DNA of 64,000 nt from Xanthobacteraceae bacterium (GTDB lineage: Bacteria; Pseudomonadota; Alphaproteobacteria; Rhizobiales; Xanthobacteraceae), in assembly GCA_022844485.1 (NCBI GenBank), contig JALHLQ010000009.1, positions 62,001 through 126,000 of the forward strand, in the 5' to 3' direction. How positions within the stretch are numbered: position 1 is the stretch's first letter; each line of letters opens with the position of its first letter. The notes under the pieces were generated by a model. It saw only the letters and a program-made list of their open reading frames with translations, was not told the DNA's origin and searched no databases. Shown here one piece after another: positions 18,721 through 29,145 of this stretch. A program made the translations under genes and the position numbers.

Positions 18721-19218
18721 ATGATCAGTCTTCAAGGCACCTTTCGCGCGTCGCGTTTCGTGGGCGCGTTCATGGCAGCGATCATGCTCGCCGCCTGCGC
18801 GGCCAATCCGAATGCGGATCAGGTGGCAGCCGGAGCATCGGGCTCAGCCGCTCCGGGCAGTCAGCAGGATTTCGTCGTCAATGTCGGCGATCGCGTGTTC
18901 TTTGAAACCGATTCGTCCGAACTGACAACGCAGGCGCGCGCCACGCTCGACAAGCAGGCGCTCTGGCTGCAGCAATACAATCGCTACCCGTTCACGGTGG
19001 AAGGACACGCGGATGAACGCGGGACGCGCGAATACAACATTGCGCTCGGCGCACGCCGAGCCCAGGCCGTGCGCGACTACTTGGCGGCGCGCGGGGTCGA
19101 GGCCAACCGCATACGGACCATCTCCTACGGCAAGGAGCGGCCGGTCGCGGTTTGCGACGATATTTCGTGCTGGTCGCAAAACCGGCGAGCGGTGACGGTG
19201 CTCAACGCGAGCTCGTGA
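18721..19218 (+). CDS. pal: Peptidoglycan-associated lipoprotein Pal
   Basis: A 165-residue lipoprotein. The signal peptide ends in a lipobox (LAAC, Cys at about residue 23), and the C-terminal OmpA-like domain carries the peptidoglycan-binding pattern FTVEGHADERGTREYNIALGARRAQAVRDYL and NRRAVTV. Pal anchors the outer membrane to the wall and is the outer partner of TolB. The ATG at 18721 has GGAGG upstream; the 292-base gap before it carries a TTAACCAT (18576-18583) that resembles one form of the CtrA recognition sequence. Confidence 0.96.
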   Translation: MISLQGTFRASRFVGAFMAAIMLAACAANPNADQVAAGASGSAAPGSQQDFVVNVGDRVFFETDSSELTTQARATLDKQALWLQQYNRYPFTVEGHADERGTREYNIALGARRAQAVRDYLAARGVEANRIRTISYGKERPVAVCDDISCWSQNRRAVTVLNASS

Positions 19219-19240
19219 CGGCCGTCCATGACCGAAGTTC

Positions 19241-19272
19241 GCCGGCGCCATAAGGGGCGCCGGTTGCGTTTT
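19241..19272 (+). terminator. Hairpin terminator after pal
   Basis: CCGGCGCC (19242-19249) pairs perfectly with GGCGCCGG (19256-19263) around ATAAGG, followed by TTGCGTTTTC. This is a GC-rich stem with a weak T tract 23 bases after the pal stop. It probably attenuates transcription between pal and cpoB. Confidence 0.6.
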
Positions 19273-19348
19273 CGGCGATCGGTCGCCGCTTCAAGGGCGC
19301 ATAGAGCGCGAGTTCCCTGAACGGCTGCAAAAGCGGTAGAATGCTTCC

Positions 19349-20473
19349 ATGACCCGATCCGTCCGCTGCTTACCGATTGCCGCTGCTCTGTTGGCGGGCA
19401 TGCTGATCTCGCCCGCTTCGGCGCAGATGTCGTCCACCGACCTGATCGTGCGCCTGGAGCGCCTGGAGAATCAGGTTCGGCAACTTACAGGCGCCATCGA
19501 GCAGTTGCAGTTCCGCAATCAGCAGCTCGAACAGCAACTCAGGCGCACGCAAGAGGATGCCGAGTTTCGTTTCCAGGAGCTTGGCCAGCAGCGGGGTGGA
19601 ATTCGGCCAGGCACGCAGGGGCGCCCCCCGCAGGCGCAGCCCGGTGCGATCCAGCCGGCCGCTCCGCCCGGCGCGCTCATGGCTCCGGGAGCAGCGCCTC
19701 CGCTTGGACCCGTCGCCGCTCCGCCGCTGCCTGCGCCCGCGCCTGGCCCGACAGGCCGCCGGTCTGACGCATTCGACCCGGCACAGGACCCAAGCGCGCC
19801 CGGGACGCCGCGCACCCTGGGGACGCTGGCAGGCCCGACCGGGCGGCTGATCGATGACGACCCGGCCGATCTCCCGCCACTGGGGGCTCCCGGCGGCCGG
19901 GGTGCCGGCGCTCCGCTCGATCTGGCTACACTCTCGGCCCGCCAGGGCGGCGAGCCGCCTGCGTCACAGCCGATGCCTCCGGGGGGGCTGGCGATCCCAC
20001 CGGGCTCCGCCGGCCCGTTGCCCCCGCCGCCGCCACGAAATCCCAACGCGACTGGCGCGCAGCCCCAGCAAATGACGCTCGCGCCCTCGAATACGCCAAA
20101 GGACGAATACGACCTCGCCTATGGCTACATGCTGCGGAAAGAATATCCGCTCGCTGAACAGAGTTTTCGGGAGTTTTTGAAGAAATACCCAAGCGATCGG
20201 CTGGCCTCCGACGCAACCTATTGGCTGGGTGAGAGCCTCTTCCAGCGCCAGCGCCACCGTGACGCCGCGGAGCACTTTCTGCACGTGTCCAGCAAACACG
20301 CGAGTTCGGCGCGCGCGCCGGATTCCCTCCTGCGGCTCGGCCAATCGCTCGCCGCCCTGAAGGAGACCCAGGCGGCCTGCGCGACTTTTGCCGAGATCGG
20401 GCGAAAATATCCGCGCGCTTCGCCGACTGTGCGTCAGACGGCGGAGCGGGAACAGAAGCGTGTCGGCTGCTGA
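19349..20473 (+). CDS. cpoB: Tol-Pal/peptidoglycan coordinator CpoB (YbgF)
   Basis: A 374-residue secreted protein. Signal peptide 1-25, an N-terminal trimerising coiled coil (IVRLERLENQVRQLTGAIEQLQ, about 30-85), an unusually long Pro/Gly/Ala linker (about 85-235) and a C-terminal set of TPRs (EYDLAYGYMLRKEYPLAEQSFREFLKKYP, about 245-370). CpoB links Tol-Pal constriction to PBP1B activity in E. coli. The linker of roughly 150 residues is far longer than E. coli's. The stop overlaps the tilS start region. Confidence 0.93.
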   Translation: MTRSVRCLPIAAALLAGMLISPASAQMSSTDLIVRLERLENQVRQLTGAIEQLQFRNQQLEQQLRRTQEDAEFRFQELGQQRGGIRPGTQGRPPQAQPGAIQPAAPPGALMAPGAAPPLGPVAAPPLPAPAPGPTGRRSDAFDPAQDPSAPGTPRTLGTLAGPTGRLIDDDPADLPPLGAPGGRGAGAPLDLATLSARQGGEPPASQPMPPGGLAIPPGSAGPLPPPPPRNPNATGAQPQQMTLAPSNTPKDEYDLAYGYMLRKEYPLAEQSFREFLKKYPSDRLASDATYWLGESLFQRQRHRDAAEHFLHVSSKHASSARAPDSLLRLGQSLAALKETQAACATFAEIGRKYPRASPTVRQTAEREQKRVGC

Positions 20474-21521
20474 TGCGCGACCCGTCTCCGACGAAGAGGC
20501 GCGCGAGCTGTTTGCCGATCTCGCCGCCGCGAAGAGCGTGATCCTCGCGGTCTCCGGAGGCCCCGACTCGACCGCGATGCTGGTGCTCGCCGCGCGCTGG
20601 CGCGCATCGCTGAAGAGCGGCCCGCGGCTTTTCGCCGTGACCGTGGATCACGGCCTGCGGCCGGGGTCGTCGCGCGAAGCCCTCCTGGTCAAGAGGCTGG
20701 CCGGCCGGCTCGGCGTGGCGCATGTCACGCGCCGCTGGATCGGGCGCAAGCCAAGGACAGGCATCCAGGAAGCGGCAAGGCGGGTGCGCTACCGGCTCTT
20801 GGGGGAGGCGGCGCGAAAAGCGGGCGCAAGCGACGTGCTCACGGCGCATACGCTCGACGATCAGGCGGAAACTGTGCTGTTTCGCCTGGCACGCGGAAGC
20901 GGTTTGACCGGTCTTGGCGGCATGGCGCGCCGCACATCGTTGCATGGCGTCACCATCCTGCGCCCATTTCTCGGCGTGCCAAAAGCACGGCTCGTCGCGA
21001 CATTAAAAGCGCACGGGATTCCGTTCATCCAGGATCCTTCGAACCGAGACGATCGTTTTGCCCGTCCGCGGTGGCGGCGGTTGATGCCGGCGCTTGCGGC
21101 GGAAGGACTGAGTGCCGCGACAATGGTGCAACTCGCTCGCCGACTTGCACGGGCCGAAGCAGCGCTGGAGTTCTATGTTGACCAAGCCGTCAGTGACGTC
21201 TCATTGCATCCTGCAACGGCGCGGGGAGCCATTGATCTCGACGCGCACAGGTTTGCTTGTCTCTCTCCAGAGATTGGCCTGCGGGTGCTCGCCCGCGCGA
21301 TCGACCGCGTCGGCATTGAGGGGCCGGTGAAGCTCGGCAAGCTCGAAACCTTGTTCGATGCGCTTGTGGCCGCGCTGCGCGCGGTTCCGCCAGACCGCTT
21401 CCGGCGAACGCTGGCCGGAGCCGTCGTGTCGCTCGCGCCGGGGCGAATCGAGATCGCAGCGGCTCCGCAGCGGCGGAGTGCGGCAAAGCGCCGTTCACCA
21501 ATTCAGCGTAGGTTGACCTAG
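20460..21521 (+). CDS. tilS: tRNA(Ile)-lysidine synthase TilS
   Basis: A 353-residue N-type ATP pyrophosphatase with the P-loop SGGPDST (about 31-37), VDHGLRPGSS, and AHTLDDQAETVLFRLARGSGLTGL. TilS attaches lysine to C34 of tRNA-Ile(CAU), making it read AUA; it is essential. The GTG at 20460 overlaps the cpoB stop by 14 bases and preserves a normal N-terminus. It lacks a recognisable long C-terminal extension, so it is shorter than E. coli TilS, as usual in alphaproteobacteria. Confidence 0.93.
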   Translation: MSAADARPVSDEEARELFADLAAAKSVILAVSGGPDSTAMLVLAARWRASLKSGPRLFAVTVDHGLRPGSSREALLVKRLAGRLGVAHVTRRWIGRKPRTGIQEAARRVRYRLLGEAARKAGASDVLTAHTLDDQAETVLFRLARGSGLTGLGGMARRTSLHGVTILRPFLGVPKARLVATLKAHGIPFIQDPSNRDDRFARPRWRRLMPALAAEGLSAATMVQLARRLARAEAALEFYVDQAVSDVSLHPATARGAIDLDAHRFACLSPEIGLRVLARAIDRVGIEGPVKLGKLETLFDALVAALRAVPPDRFRRTLAGAVVSLAPGRIEIAAAPQRRSAAKRRSPIQRRLT

Positions 21522-21535
21522 TTTCGACCCATTCC

Positions 21536-21566
21536 CTTGGCAGGGGAGTGGCAGGACCCTACATTG
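21536..21566 (+). promoter_or_regulatory. Candidate RpoH (heat-shock) promoter for ftsH
   Basis: CTTGG (21536-21540), then an 18-base spacer counted from CTTG, then CCTACATT (21558-21565). This resembles the alphaproteobacterial sigma-32 consensus CTTG-N17/18-CYTATNT. It lies about 90 bases before the ftsH start. ftsH belongs to the RpoH regulon in many proteobacteria, and rpoH itself is in this window. One -10 position does not match. Confidence 0.42.
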
Positions 21567-21654
21567 CCCGCTATGTGGCTTTCCGGGTGGCCGTGCCGAC
21601 ACGAACGGCCTCCGATAATCGCGCTCCCGAATGCAGGAGCGTGAAGGACGTGGG

Positions 21655-23574
<1,920 letters not shown>

Positions 23575-23600
23575 GCGCAGGCCACAAAGGTTTTGGTAAC

Positions 23601-23630
23601 GAACGCCCGCCGCTTGGCGGGCGTTCTTGT
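23601..23630 (+). terminator. Intrinsic terminator after ftsH
   Basis: A perfect ten-base-pair stem AACGCCCGCC/GGCGGGCGTT with loop GCTT (23602-23625), followed by CTTGTT. It lies 27 bases after the ftsH stop. Confidence 0.75.
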
Positions 23631-23709
23631 TCGAGCCTGCAAAAAGTCAAGCTTGGCCGCTGCATGGTCGGGCATGATCGCACGGCGGGCCCACAAGCGG
23701 ATCGATACG

Positions 23710-24888
23710 ATGAATGCAACCGCGGCACAGCGGCGCGAGTACACGGGACCGGCGCTGTTCTCCCATGGCTTCCGGCTGTTCTTCCTCGGCGGGTCACTCT
23801 GGGCAGCGCTGACGGTAGCGCTCTGGCTGCCGCAGTATTTCGGCGAACTCTCGATTCCTACCGCGTTCACCCCGACCGATTGGCACATTCACGAGCTACT
23901 CTACGGCTATCTCGGTGCGGTTGTCGCAGGGTTCCTGCTGACGGCGATCCCGAATTGGACCGGCCGCTTGCCCGTGAGCGGCGTGCCGCTCGCGGCGCTT
24001 GCGGCCATGTGGGTGGCCGGACGCATCGCAGTCGCCTTGTCGGCGGTCGTCGGCGCGGGGCTTGCGGCGGCGGTCGACGTTGCCTTCCTGCTCGGGCTCA
24101 CGGGCCTTGCTGCGCGCGAGATCGTCGCCGGGCGGAACTGGCGCAATCTCCGCGTGCTGGCAATCATCCTTGTTCTCGTCCTTGGCAACGTCGTGTTTCA
24201 TGCCGAGGTGCGGGCGAGCGGACACGCGGAGTTCGGGATCCGCCTGGGCTTTTTCGCTGCGATCGGTCTCATCATGCTGATCGGCGGGCGTATCATTCCG
24301 AGCTTCACGCATAATTGGCTGGCGAAGCGCGCGCCCGGACGAATGCCCATCTCGTTCTCGCGGCTCGATGCCGTGAGCCTTGCGGGCGCTGCCTTGGCCT
24401 TTCTGCTCTGGCTGATCGCGCCGCTTCACGCTCTCAGCGGTACGCTGCTGATGGCTGCCGGGCTCCTGCATGCCGTTCGTTTGTCCCGCTGGGCGGGCGA
24501 ACGGACGTTCTCGGAGCGGCTGGTGATCATTCTGCATGTCGCCTATGCCTTCGTGCCGCTCGGCTTGCTGCTTGTCGGCGCCTCCATCATCTGGCCCGCG
24601 CATGTTCCGCTCAGCGCCGGGCTGCATGCCTGGGGCGCGGGAGCGGTCGGGCTGATGACGCTTGCGGTGATGACGCGCGCGAGCCTCGGCCATACGGGTC
24701 AGCCGCTCGCGGCGTCGGCCGCGACGCAAGCGATCTATGCGCTCGCGATTGTCGCCGTGCTGGCGCGACTCGCGGCGACGTTCGGCGGAACCCTCGTCCT
24801 GTTGCACATCGCCGCTATTGCATGGTTTGCCGCTTTCGCGGGCTTCGCTATCGTCTACGGCCCCGCATTGCTGCGCTCGAGGACGTGA
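23710..24888 (+). CDS. NnrS-family multi-pass membrane protein
   Basis: A 392-residue inner membrane protein with about twelve hydrophobic helices. It matches the NnrS family by its N-terminal ALFSHGFRLFFLGGSLWAAL, DWHIHELLYGYLGAVVAGFLLTAIPNWTGR and GGRIIPSFTHNW. NnrS is a haem- and copper-containing protein first found in denitrifiers and linked to resistance to nitric oxide stress. No nir/nor genes are visible here. ATG at 23710 is chosen; upstream in-frame sequence overlaps the ftsH terminator. It is convergent with the TPR gene. Confidence 0.87.
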   Translation: MNATAAQRREYTGPALFSHGFRLFFLGGSLWAALTVALWLPQYFGELSIPTAFTPTDWHIHELLYGYLGAVVAGFLLTAIPNWTGRLPVSGVPLAALAAMWVAGRIAVALSAVVGAGLAAAVDVAFLLGLTGLAAREIVAGRNWRNLRVLAIILVLVLGNVVFHAEVRASGHAEFGIRLGFFAAIGLIMLIGGRIIPSFTHNWLAKRAPGRMPISFSRLDAVSLAGAALAFLLWLIAPLHALSGTLLMAAGLLHAVRLSRWAGERTFSERLVIILHVAYAFVPLGLLLVGASIIWPAHVPLSAGLHAWGAGAVGLMTLAVMTRASLGHTGQPLAASAATQAIYALAIVAVLARLAATFGGTLVLLHIAAIAWFAAFAGFAIVYGPALLRSRT

Positions 24889-24955
24889 TCAACAACCCGT
24901 AGCCTACGCTGTAGCGTCAAGCGAAATCCGGGAAGGTTGCCCCTACGGTAGAAGA

Positions 24956-26521
24956 CTACGGTGTGGCGTTGAGCTCTTTCAACGCCGCTTCAATCTCCGC
25001 CTTCGTGCCGTCGGTGGGTTTCAGCTCCAGCGCTTTACGGTAGTCGGCGATGGCGTCATCCCGGCGCTTGAGGGCTTTGAACACATCGCCGCGTGTTTGA
25101 TAGGCCGCGATCCGCGGGCTGAGCGTCACCGACTGATCGGCATCGCTCAGCGCACTCGTAGGATCACCTTTCTTGAGTCGGGCTCGCGCCCGAGTGTCGT
25201 AGGCGCGCGCATTCTTCCCGTCGAGGCGGATCGCTTCGTTCGCATCGGCGATCGCGCGGTCGGCGTCGCCGCGCTGGTACCAGTACCAAGCGCGCGAGTT
25301 GTAATGGCCCGACGATGGCGAAACGCCGATTGCGGCCGTCAAGTCCGCAAGCTGCCGGTCCTTGTCGCCCTTGAGATCGTAGACGGCCGCGCGGTTCACA
25401 TAGGCCTGCGCGTATTTGGGATCGAGGCGCACGGCCTCGGTATAATCGGCGATGGCGCGGTCGTGGTCGCGCTTGCGTTGCCAGACCCAGCCGCGGATGT
25501 TGTGAGCGGCCGCAGTCGGCTCGAGCCGGATCGCCTGGTCGAGATCGGCGATGGCGCGATCGAACTCGTTCTTGTCGTCGTAGATGTCGCCGCGCTGGCG
25601 GAAAGCGAGCGCATCTTTGGGGTTGAGGCGAACCGCCTCGGTGTAATCGGCGATCGCCTTGTCGAGGTCGCGCTTCTTGCGCCAGAGATAGCCGCGCAAG
25701 TTGAAGCTCGTCCCGGCGGCGGGGTCGAGGCGGATCGCCTCGTTGACATCGGCCAGGGCACGGTCGGTGTCGCCCTTATCGTCCCACACGTCCCCGCGGT
25801 TGCGGTAGGCCAGCGCATAGCGCGGACTGATGCGGATCGCTTCATTGAGATCGGAAATCGCGCGATCATAGTCGCGCTTGTCCTTCCATACCAGCGCGCG
25901 ATTGTTGTAGGCGATCGCCAGCTGCGAGTTGAGGCGCAGCGCTTCGTTATAGTCGGCGAGCGCGCGATCGAGATCACGCTTGCGGCGGTAGATATTGCCG
26001 CGATTGTTGAGGGCGTGGAAATATTTCGGATCGATCCGGATAGCCTGATCGCAATCAGGCAATGCGCGATCGAGGTCGTTCTTGACGTAATACGCACGGC
26101 AGCGGTTGTTGTAGGAATGCGCGTCCTTCGGGTCGAGCCGTAAGGCGTCGGTGCAATACGGAATCGCCCGATCCGGATCGTTCTTCTCCATCCAGGCATG
26201 GCAAAGATTGGTGTAAGGCGACTTGTAGCTCGAGTCGGTGCGTATCGATTGCTCGTAGTCGGAAATGGCGCGCGTATAGTCGTCTTTCTTCCCGAACGAA
26301 ATTCCGCGGTTGTAGTACATGATGGCAAGATTGCGCCCCTTGTGCCGTCCCGACGTGATGGCTCGCGTGCAGGCCGCAAGCGCCTGATCGGGCAACGAGG
26401 ACGGACTGGAACAAACCTTGTCGTCGCTGGTTTGCGCAAGCGTCTCGGCGGTGCCAAGCGCAAAAAGAGCAATTGCGAAAACCAGGCAATGCCTTAAAAA
26501 CTTGCAGGTAACTTCTAACAT
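24956..26521 (-). CDS. Exported tetratricopeptide-repeat protein
   Basis: A 521-residue protein with a signal peptide (MLEVTCKFLRHCLVFAIALFALG...A, about 1-29) and about thirteen consecutive 34-residue TPRs from near residue 60 to the end, each of the form AYNNRGxxxxxKxDxDRAIADxxEAIRLDP. TPR arrays form superhelices that bind partner proteins, so this is probably a periplasmic scaffold. No catalytic domain is present. SD GGGAGGGGGA lies before the ATG. It is divergent from glmM. The partner is unknown. Confidence 0.88.
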   Translation of the reverse strand: MLEVTCKFLRHCLVFAIALFALGTAETLAQTSDDKVCSSPSSLPDQALAACTRAITSGRHKGRNLAIMYYNRGISFGKKDDYTRAISDYEQSIRTDSSYKSPYTNLCHAWMEKNDPDRAIPYCTDALRLDPKDAHSYNNRCRAYYVKNDLDRALPDCDQAIRIDPKYFHALNNRGNIYRRKRDLDRALADYNEALRLNSQLAIAYNNRALVWKDKRDYDRAISDLNEAIRISPRYALAYRNRGDVWDDKGDTDRALADVNEAIRLDPAAGTSFNLRGYLWRKKRDLDKAIADYTEAVRLNPKDALAFRQRGDIYDDKNEFDRAIADLDQAIRLEPTAAAHNIRGWVWQRKRDHDRAIADYTEAVRLDPKYAQAYVNRAAVYDLKGDKDRQLADLTAAIGVSPSSGHYNSRAWYWYQRGDADRAIADANEAIRLDGKNARAYDTRARARLKKGDPTSALSDADQSVTLSPRIAAYQTRGDVFKALKRRDDAIADYRKALELKPTDGTKAEIEAALKELNATP

Positions 26522-26647
26522 GGGTCCCCCTCCCACGGCCGTCGAAATGCCGGGCATGGTAGGGTGCCCGCCGCCCTGCGGCAATGGCGGCAAGCAAGCC
26601 GCTAATGACGTTCGCAGGGAGATGGTCGGGTCAGCATAGGAATGGAG

Positions 26648-27991
26648 ATGGTCCGCAAGTATTTCGGAACCGATGGCATTCGCGGCCGCGCCAATGGCGT
26701 GATCACGCCGGAACTGGCGCTCAAGGTCGGCCAGGCGGCCGGGCTTCTGTTCCAGCGCGGCGACTACCGCCACCGCGTGCTGATCGGAAAGGACACGCGT
26801 CTCTCCGGCTACTTGATCGAGAACGCGCTGACGGCCGGGTTTGTCTCGGTCGGTCTCGATGTCTTTCTTGTCGGCCCGATGCCGACGCCGGCGGTGGCGA
26901 TGCTGACGCGTTCGATGCGTGCCGATCTCGGCGTCATGATCTCCGCTTCGCATAATCCCTACGACGACAACGGCATCAAGCTCTTCGGCCCGGATGGATA
27001 CAAGCTGTCCGACGAGTTCGAGAGCAAGATCGAGGCGATGATGGAATCCGACGTTTCGCGAACGCTCGCGAAATCGCCGGATCTCGGGCGCGCGAAACGC
27101 ATCGAGGGGGTGCATGCGCGCTATATCGAGTTCGCCAAGCGAACGCTGCCGCGCAACCTCGAGCTCGAGGGTCTGCGCGTGGTCGTTGATTGCGCCCATG
27201 GCGCGGCTTACCGGGTCGCACCGGAGGCGCTATGGGAACTCGGCGCGGAAGTGATCACGATCGGGGCCGAGCCGAACGGATTCAACATCAACAAAGAGTG
27301 CGGGTCGACGGCGCCGCAAGCCCTCATCCGGAAGGTGAAGGAGATGCGCGCGGACATCGGCATCGCGCTCGATGGCGACGCCGATCGTGTCGTTCTCGTC
27401 GACGAGCGCGGTCATCTGGTGGATGGCGATCAGCTCTTGGCCGTCGTCGCCGAAAGCTGCAAGGAGGAAGGGCGTCTTGCCAAGCCCGGCATTGTCGGGA
27501 CGGTGATGTGCAACCTGGCGCTGGAGCGCCACCTGGCGGGCTTGGGGCTCAAGCTCGAACGCACGCAAGTCGGCGACCGCTACGTGCTCGAGCACATGCG
27601 CGAGCACGGATACAATGTCGGAGGCGAACCGTCGGGCCACGTGATCCTGACCGATTTCACGACAACGGGAGACGGCTTTGTTACCGCGTTGCAGGTGCTG
27701 GCCGTGGTCAAGAAGCATGGAAAGCCCGTGTCCGAAGTGTGCCAACGCTTCGAGCCGCTGCCGCAAGTGATGAAGAACGTCCGCTACAAGGGCAAACCGC
27801 TTGAAAATCCCCGCGTGAGCGCGACCATTGCGGATGCCGAGAAGCGCCTTTCCGGCAAAGGCCGGTTGGTCATCCGCGCCTCGGGCACGGAGCCCGTCAT
27901 CCGCGTCATGGGCGAGGGCGACGATCGCGCGCTGATCGAGGGGATCGTCGAGGAGATCGTCGAGGCGCTGACGCAGGCCGCCGCCGCTTGA
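26648..27991 (+). CDS. glmM: Phosphoglucosamine mutase
   Basis: A 447-residue alpha-D-phosphohexomutase. It converts glucosamine-6-phosphate to glucosamine-1-phosphate for peptidoglycan and LPS. The start [15 protein letters not shown], the phospho-serine loop [12 protein letters not shown] (Ser101), the metal loop DGDADRV and the sugar loop GGEPSGH are all present, plus the C-terminal [12 protein letters not shown] phosphate-binding loop. An ATG two codons earlier (26642) is also possible. In related genomes glmM follows ftsH directly; here the NnrS and TPR genes intervene. Confidence 0.97.
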   Translation: MVRKYFGTDGIRGRANGVITPELALKVGQAAGLLFQRGDYRHRVLIGKDTRLSGYLIENALTAGFVSVGLDVFLVGPMPTPAVAMLTRSMRADLGVMISASHNPYDDNGIKLFGPDGYKLSDEFESKIEAMMESDVSRTLAKSPDLGRAKRIEGVHARYIEFAKRTLPRNLELEGLRVVVDCAHGAAYRVAPEALWELGAEVITIGAEPNGFNINKECGSTAPQALIRKVKEMRADIGIALDGDADRVVLVDERGHLVDGDQLLAVVAESCKEEGRLAKPGIVGTVMCNLALERHLAGLGLKLERTQVGDRYVLEHMREHGYNVGGEPSGHVILTDFTTTGDGFVTALQVLAVVKKHGKPVSEVCQRFEPLPQVMKNVRYKGKPLENPRVSATIADAEKRLSGKGRLVIRASGTEPVIRVMGEGDDRALIEGIVEEIVEALTQAAAA

Positions 27992-28011
27992 CGCTTTCTT
28001 AACATGCACGG

Positions 28012-28039
28012 TTAAGGGTTAAGGTTAAACCCCGCTTAA
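28012..28039. promoter_or_regulatory. TTAA-repeat element with a CtrA-like TTAA-N7-TTAA site before the first OMP gene
   Basis: Four TTAA tetramers occur in 28 bases (28012, 28019, 28025, 28036). The last two are separated by exactly seven bases, matching the CtrA consensus TTAA-N7-TTAA. The first three form TTAA-N3-TTAA-GG-TTAA, a module found again before the second outer membrane protein gene. The element lies about 80-105 bases before the start codon. Confidence 0.5.
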
Positions 28040-28116
28040 ACAATTGCTGGCAGGGTCTGTCCGTGGGTTTACGGGCGGGCCGCTCGCATCGGCTCGTCGG
28101 AGGAAAGGACGAAGCC

Positions 28117-28941
28117 ATGCGACGTGCAAGAGTGATGATGATCGCAGCGGCGGCCGCGCTCGCGGCCGGCGCGGCGGACGCGGCGGATCTGCCGCCTGTC
28201 TTCTACAAGGGGCCGCCCGTACCGATCGAGGAGTTCGGCGGCTGGTATCTGCGCGGCGATATCGGCATGACGAACCAGCGCTTGAAGAACATTCATGACG
28301 TTCAGATGGATACGGCTGTGAACTTCCGCTGGCTGGACAAAGGCGGCTTCGACAGCGGCTGGCTGTTCGGGCTTGGGTTCGGCTACGAAGTCAATCGATG
28401 GCTTCGCGCCGACGCCACCGGCGAGTATCGCGGCAAGACGGCGTTTCATGCGCTGGATGCGTATGGTCCCATTGGGGGTTCGCCGCCGGCAGCCGGCTCC
28501 AACGAATACACCGCACGCAAGTCAGAGTGGCTGTTTCTCGCCAATGCCTATGTGGACCTTGGCACCTGGTGGCATCTCACGCCCTTCGTCGGCGCGGGCG
28601 TCGGCTTCTCCCGCGTGACGATCAGCGACTATCGCGATCACAATCCGATCAGCAATCAATTGGCATACGGCCCCGAGGCATCGAAATGGAATTTCGCCTG
28701 GGCGCTGCATGCCGGCGTCGCGTACAAAGTCACGCCCGGCTTCACGATGGAGCTCTCCTATAGGTACGTCAGCCTTGGGGACGGGACAACTCGGGATGTC
28801 GTTCTCTGGAATGGCGTCAGCAACATCTACAATCCGGTGGCCTTCAACAACATCGCCTCGCACGACATCAAGCTCGGCATGCGCTGGATGCTGATGGATA
28901 TGCCGGTCTATGCGCCGCCGCCGTTGGTCACCAAAGGCTGA
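28117..28941 (+). CDS. Outer membrane beta-barrel protein (Omp25/31-like), first of a tandem pair
   Basis: A 274-residue protein with a signal peptide (about 1-24, ending ADA-ADL) and an eight-strand-type barrel pattern with WYLRGDIG near the N-terminus, SGWLFGLGFGYEVNRWLRADATGEYRG, YVDLGTWWHLTPFVGAGVGFSRV and the late FAWALHAGVAYKVTPGFTMELSYRYVSLGDG. This is the Rhizobiales porin-like/OmpW-Omp25 family of major surface proteins. It is about one fifth longer than its downstream paralogue. SD GGAGGAAAGGA lies well before the ATG at 28117. Confidence 0.87.
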   Translation: MRRARVMMIAAAAALAAGAADAADLPPVFYKGPPVPIEEFGGWYLRGDIGMTNQRLKNIHDVQMDTAVNFRWLDKGGFDSGWLFGLGFGYEVNRWLRADATGEYRGKTAFHALDAYGPIGGSPPAAGSNEYTARKSEWLFLANAYVDLGTWWHLTPFVGAGVGFSRVTISDYRDHNPISNQLAYGPEASKWNFAWALHAGVAYKVTPGFTMELSYRYVSLGDGTTRDVVLWNGVSNIYNPVAFNNIASHDIKLGMRWMLMDMPVYAPPPLVTKG

Positions 28942-28965
28942 GCCTGGCGATCGATCTGACTACCC

Positions 28966-29002
28966 AATCAAACGGCGCGGCCTTGGCCGCGCCGTTTGAT
29001 TT
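28966..29002. terminator. Strong palindromic terminator after the first OMP gene
   Basis: A perfect 17-base-pair inverted repeat, AATCAAACGGCGCGGCC and its complement, with only TT between the arms (28966-29001). The rightward side ends in TTTGATTTA and the leftward in TTTGATTGG, so it can act on both strands. It lies 24 bases after the stop codon and isolates this gene from its paralogue. Confidence 0.8.
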
Positions 29003-29025
29003 ACTGGCGCGGTTCGCGCGGCACG

Positions 29026-29065
29026 TTAACGCGAGTGGTTAAGCGCAGTTAATTGTTAAGGTTAA
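29026..29065. promoter_or_regulatory. TTAA-repeat element before the second OMP gene
   Basis: Five TTAA tetramers in 40 bases (29026, 29039, 29049, 29056, 29062). The last three repeat the TTAA-N3-TTAA-GG-TTAA module seen before the first OMP gene, at almost the same distance from the start codon (about 80 against 88 bases). No pair has the seven-base CtrA spacing. Confidence 0.45.
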
Positions 29066-29145
29066 TCCGCCCTTTACCAGTCCATGCCATCCTTCGCGCG
29101 AATGCCGGCATGCGCCGCGTTTGTTGCGTCTTGAAGGAGTCGAGC

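Noticed and set aside
24737..26143. A 468-codon open frame on the + strand with an apparent repeating pattern (RVEAxRxVxIGxxAIxxxL)
   Set aside because: It is the antisense reflection of the TPR gene. The 34-residue period and GC-rich codons of the TPR protein create a stop-free opposite frame; the real gene has a signal peptide, a ribosome site and TPR motifs.
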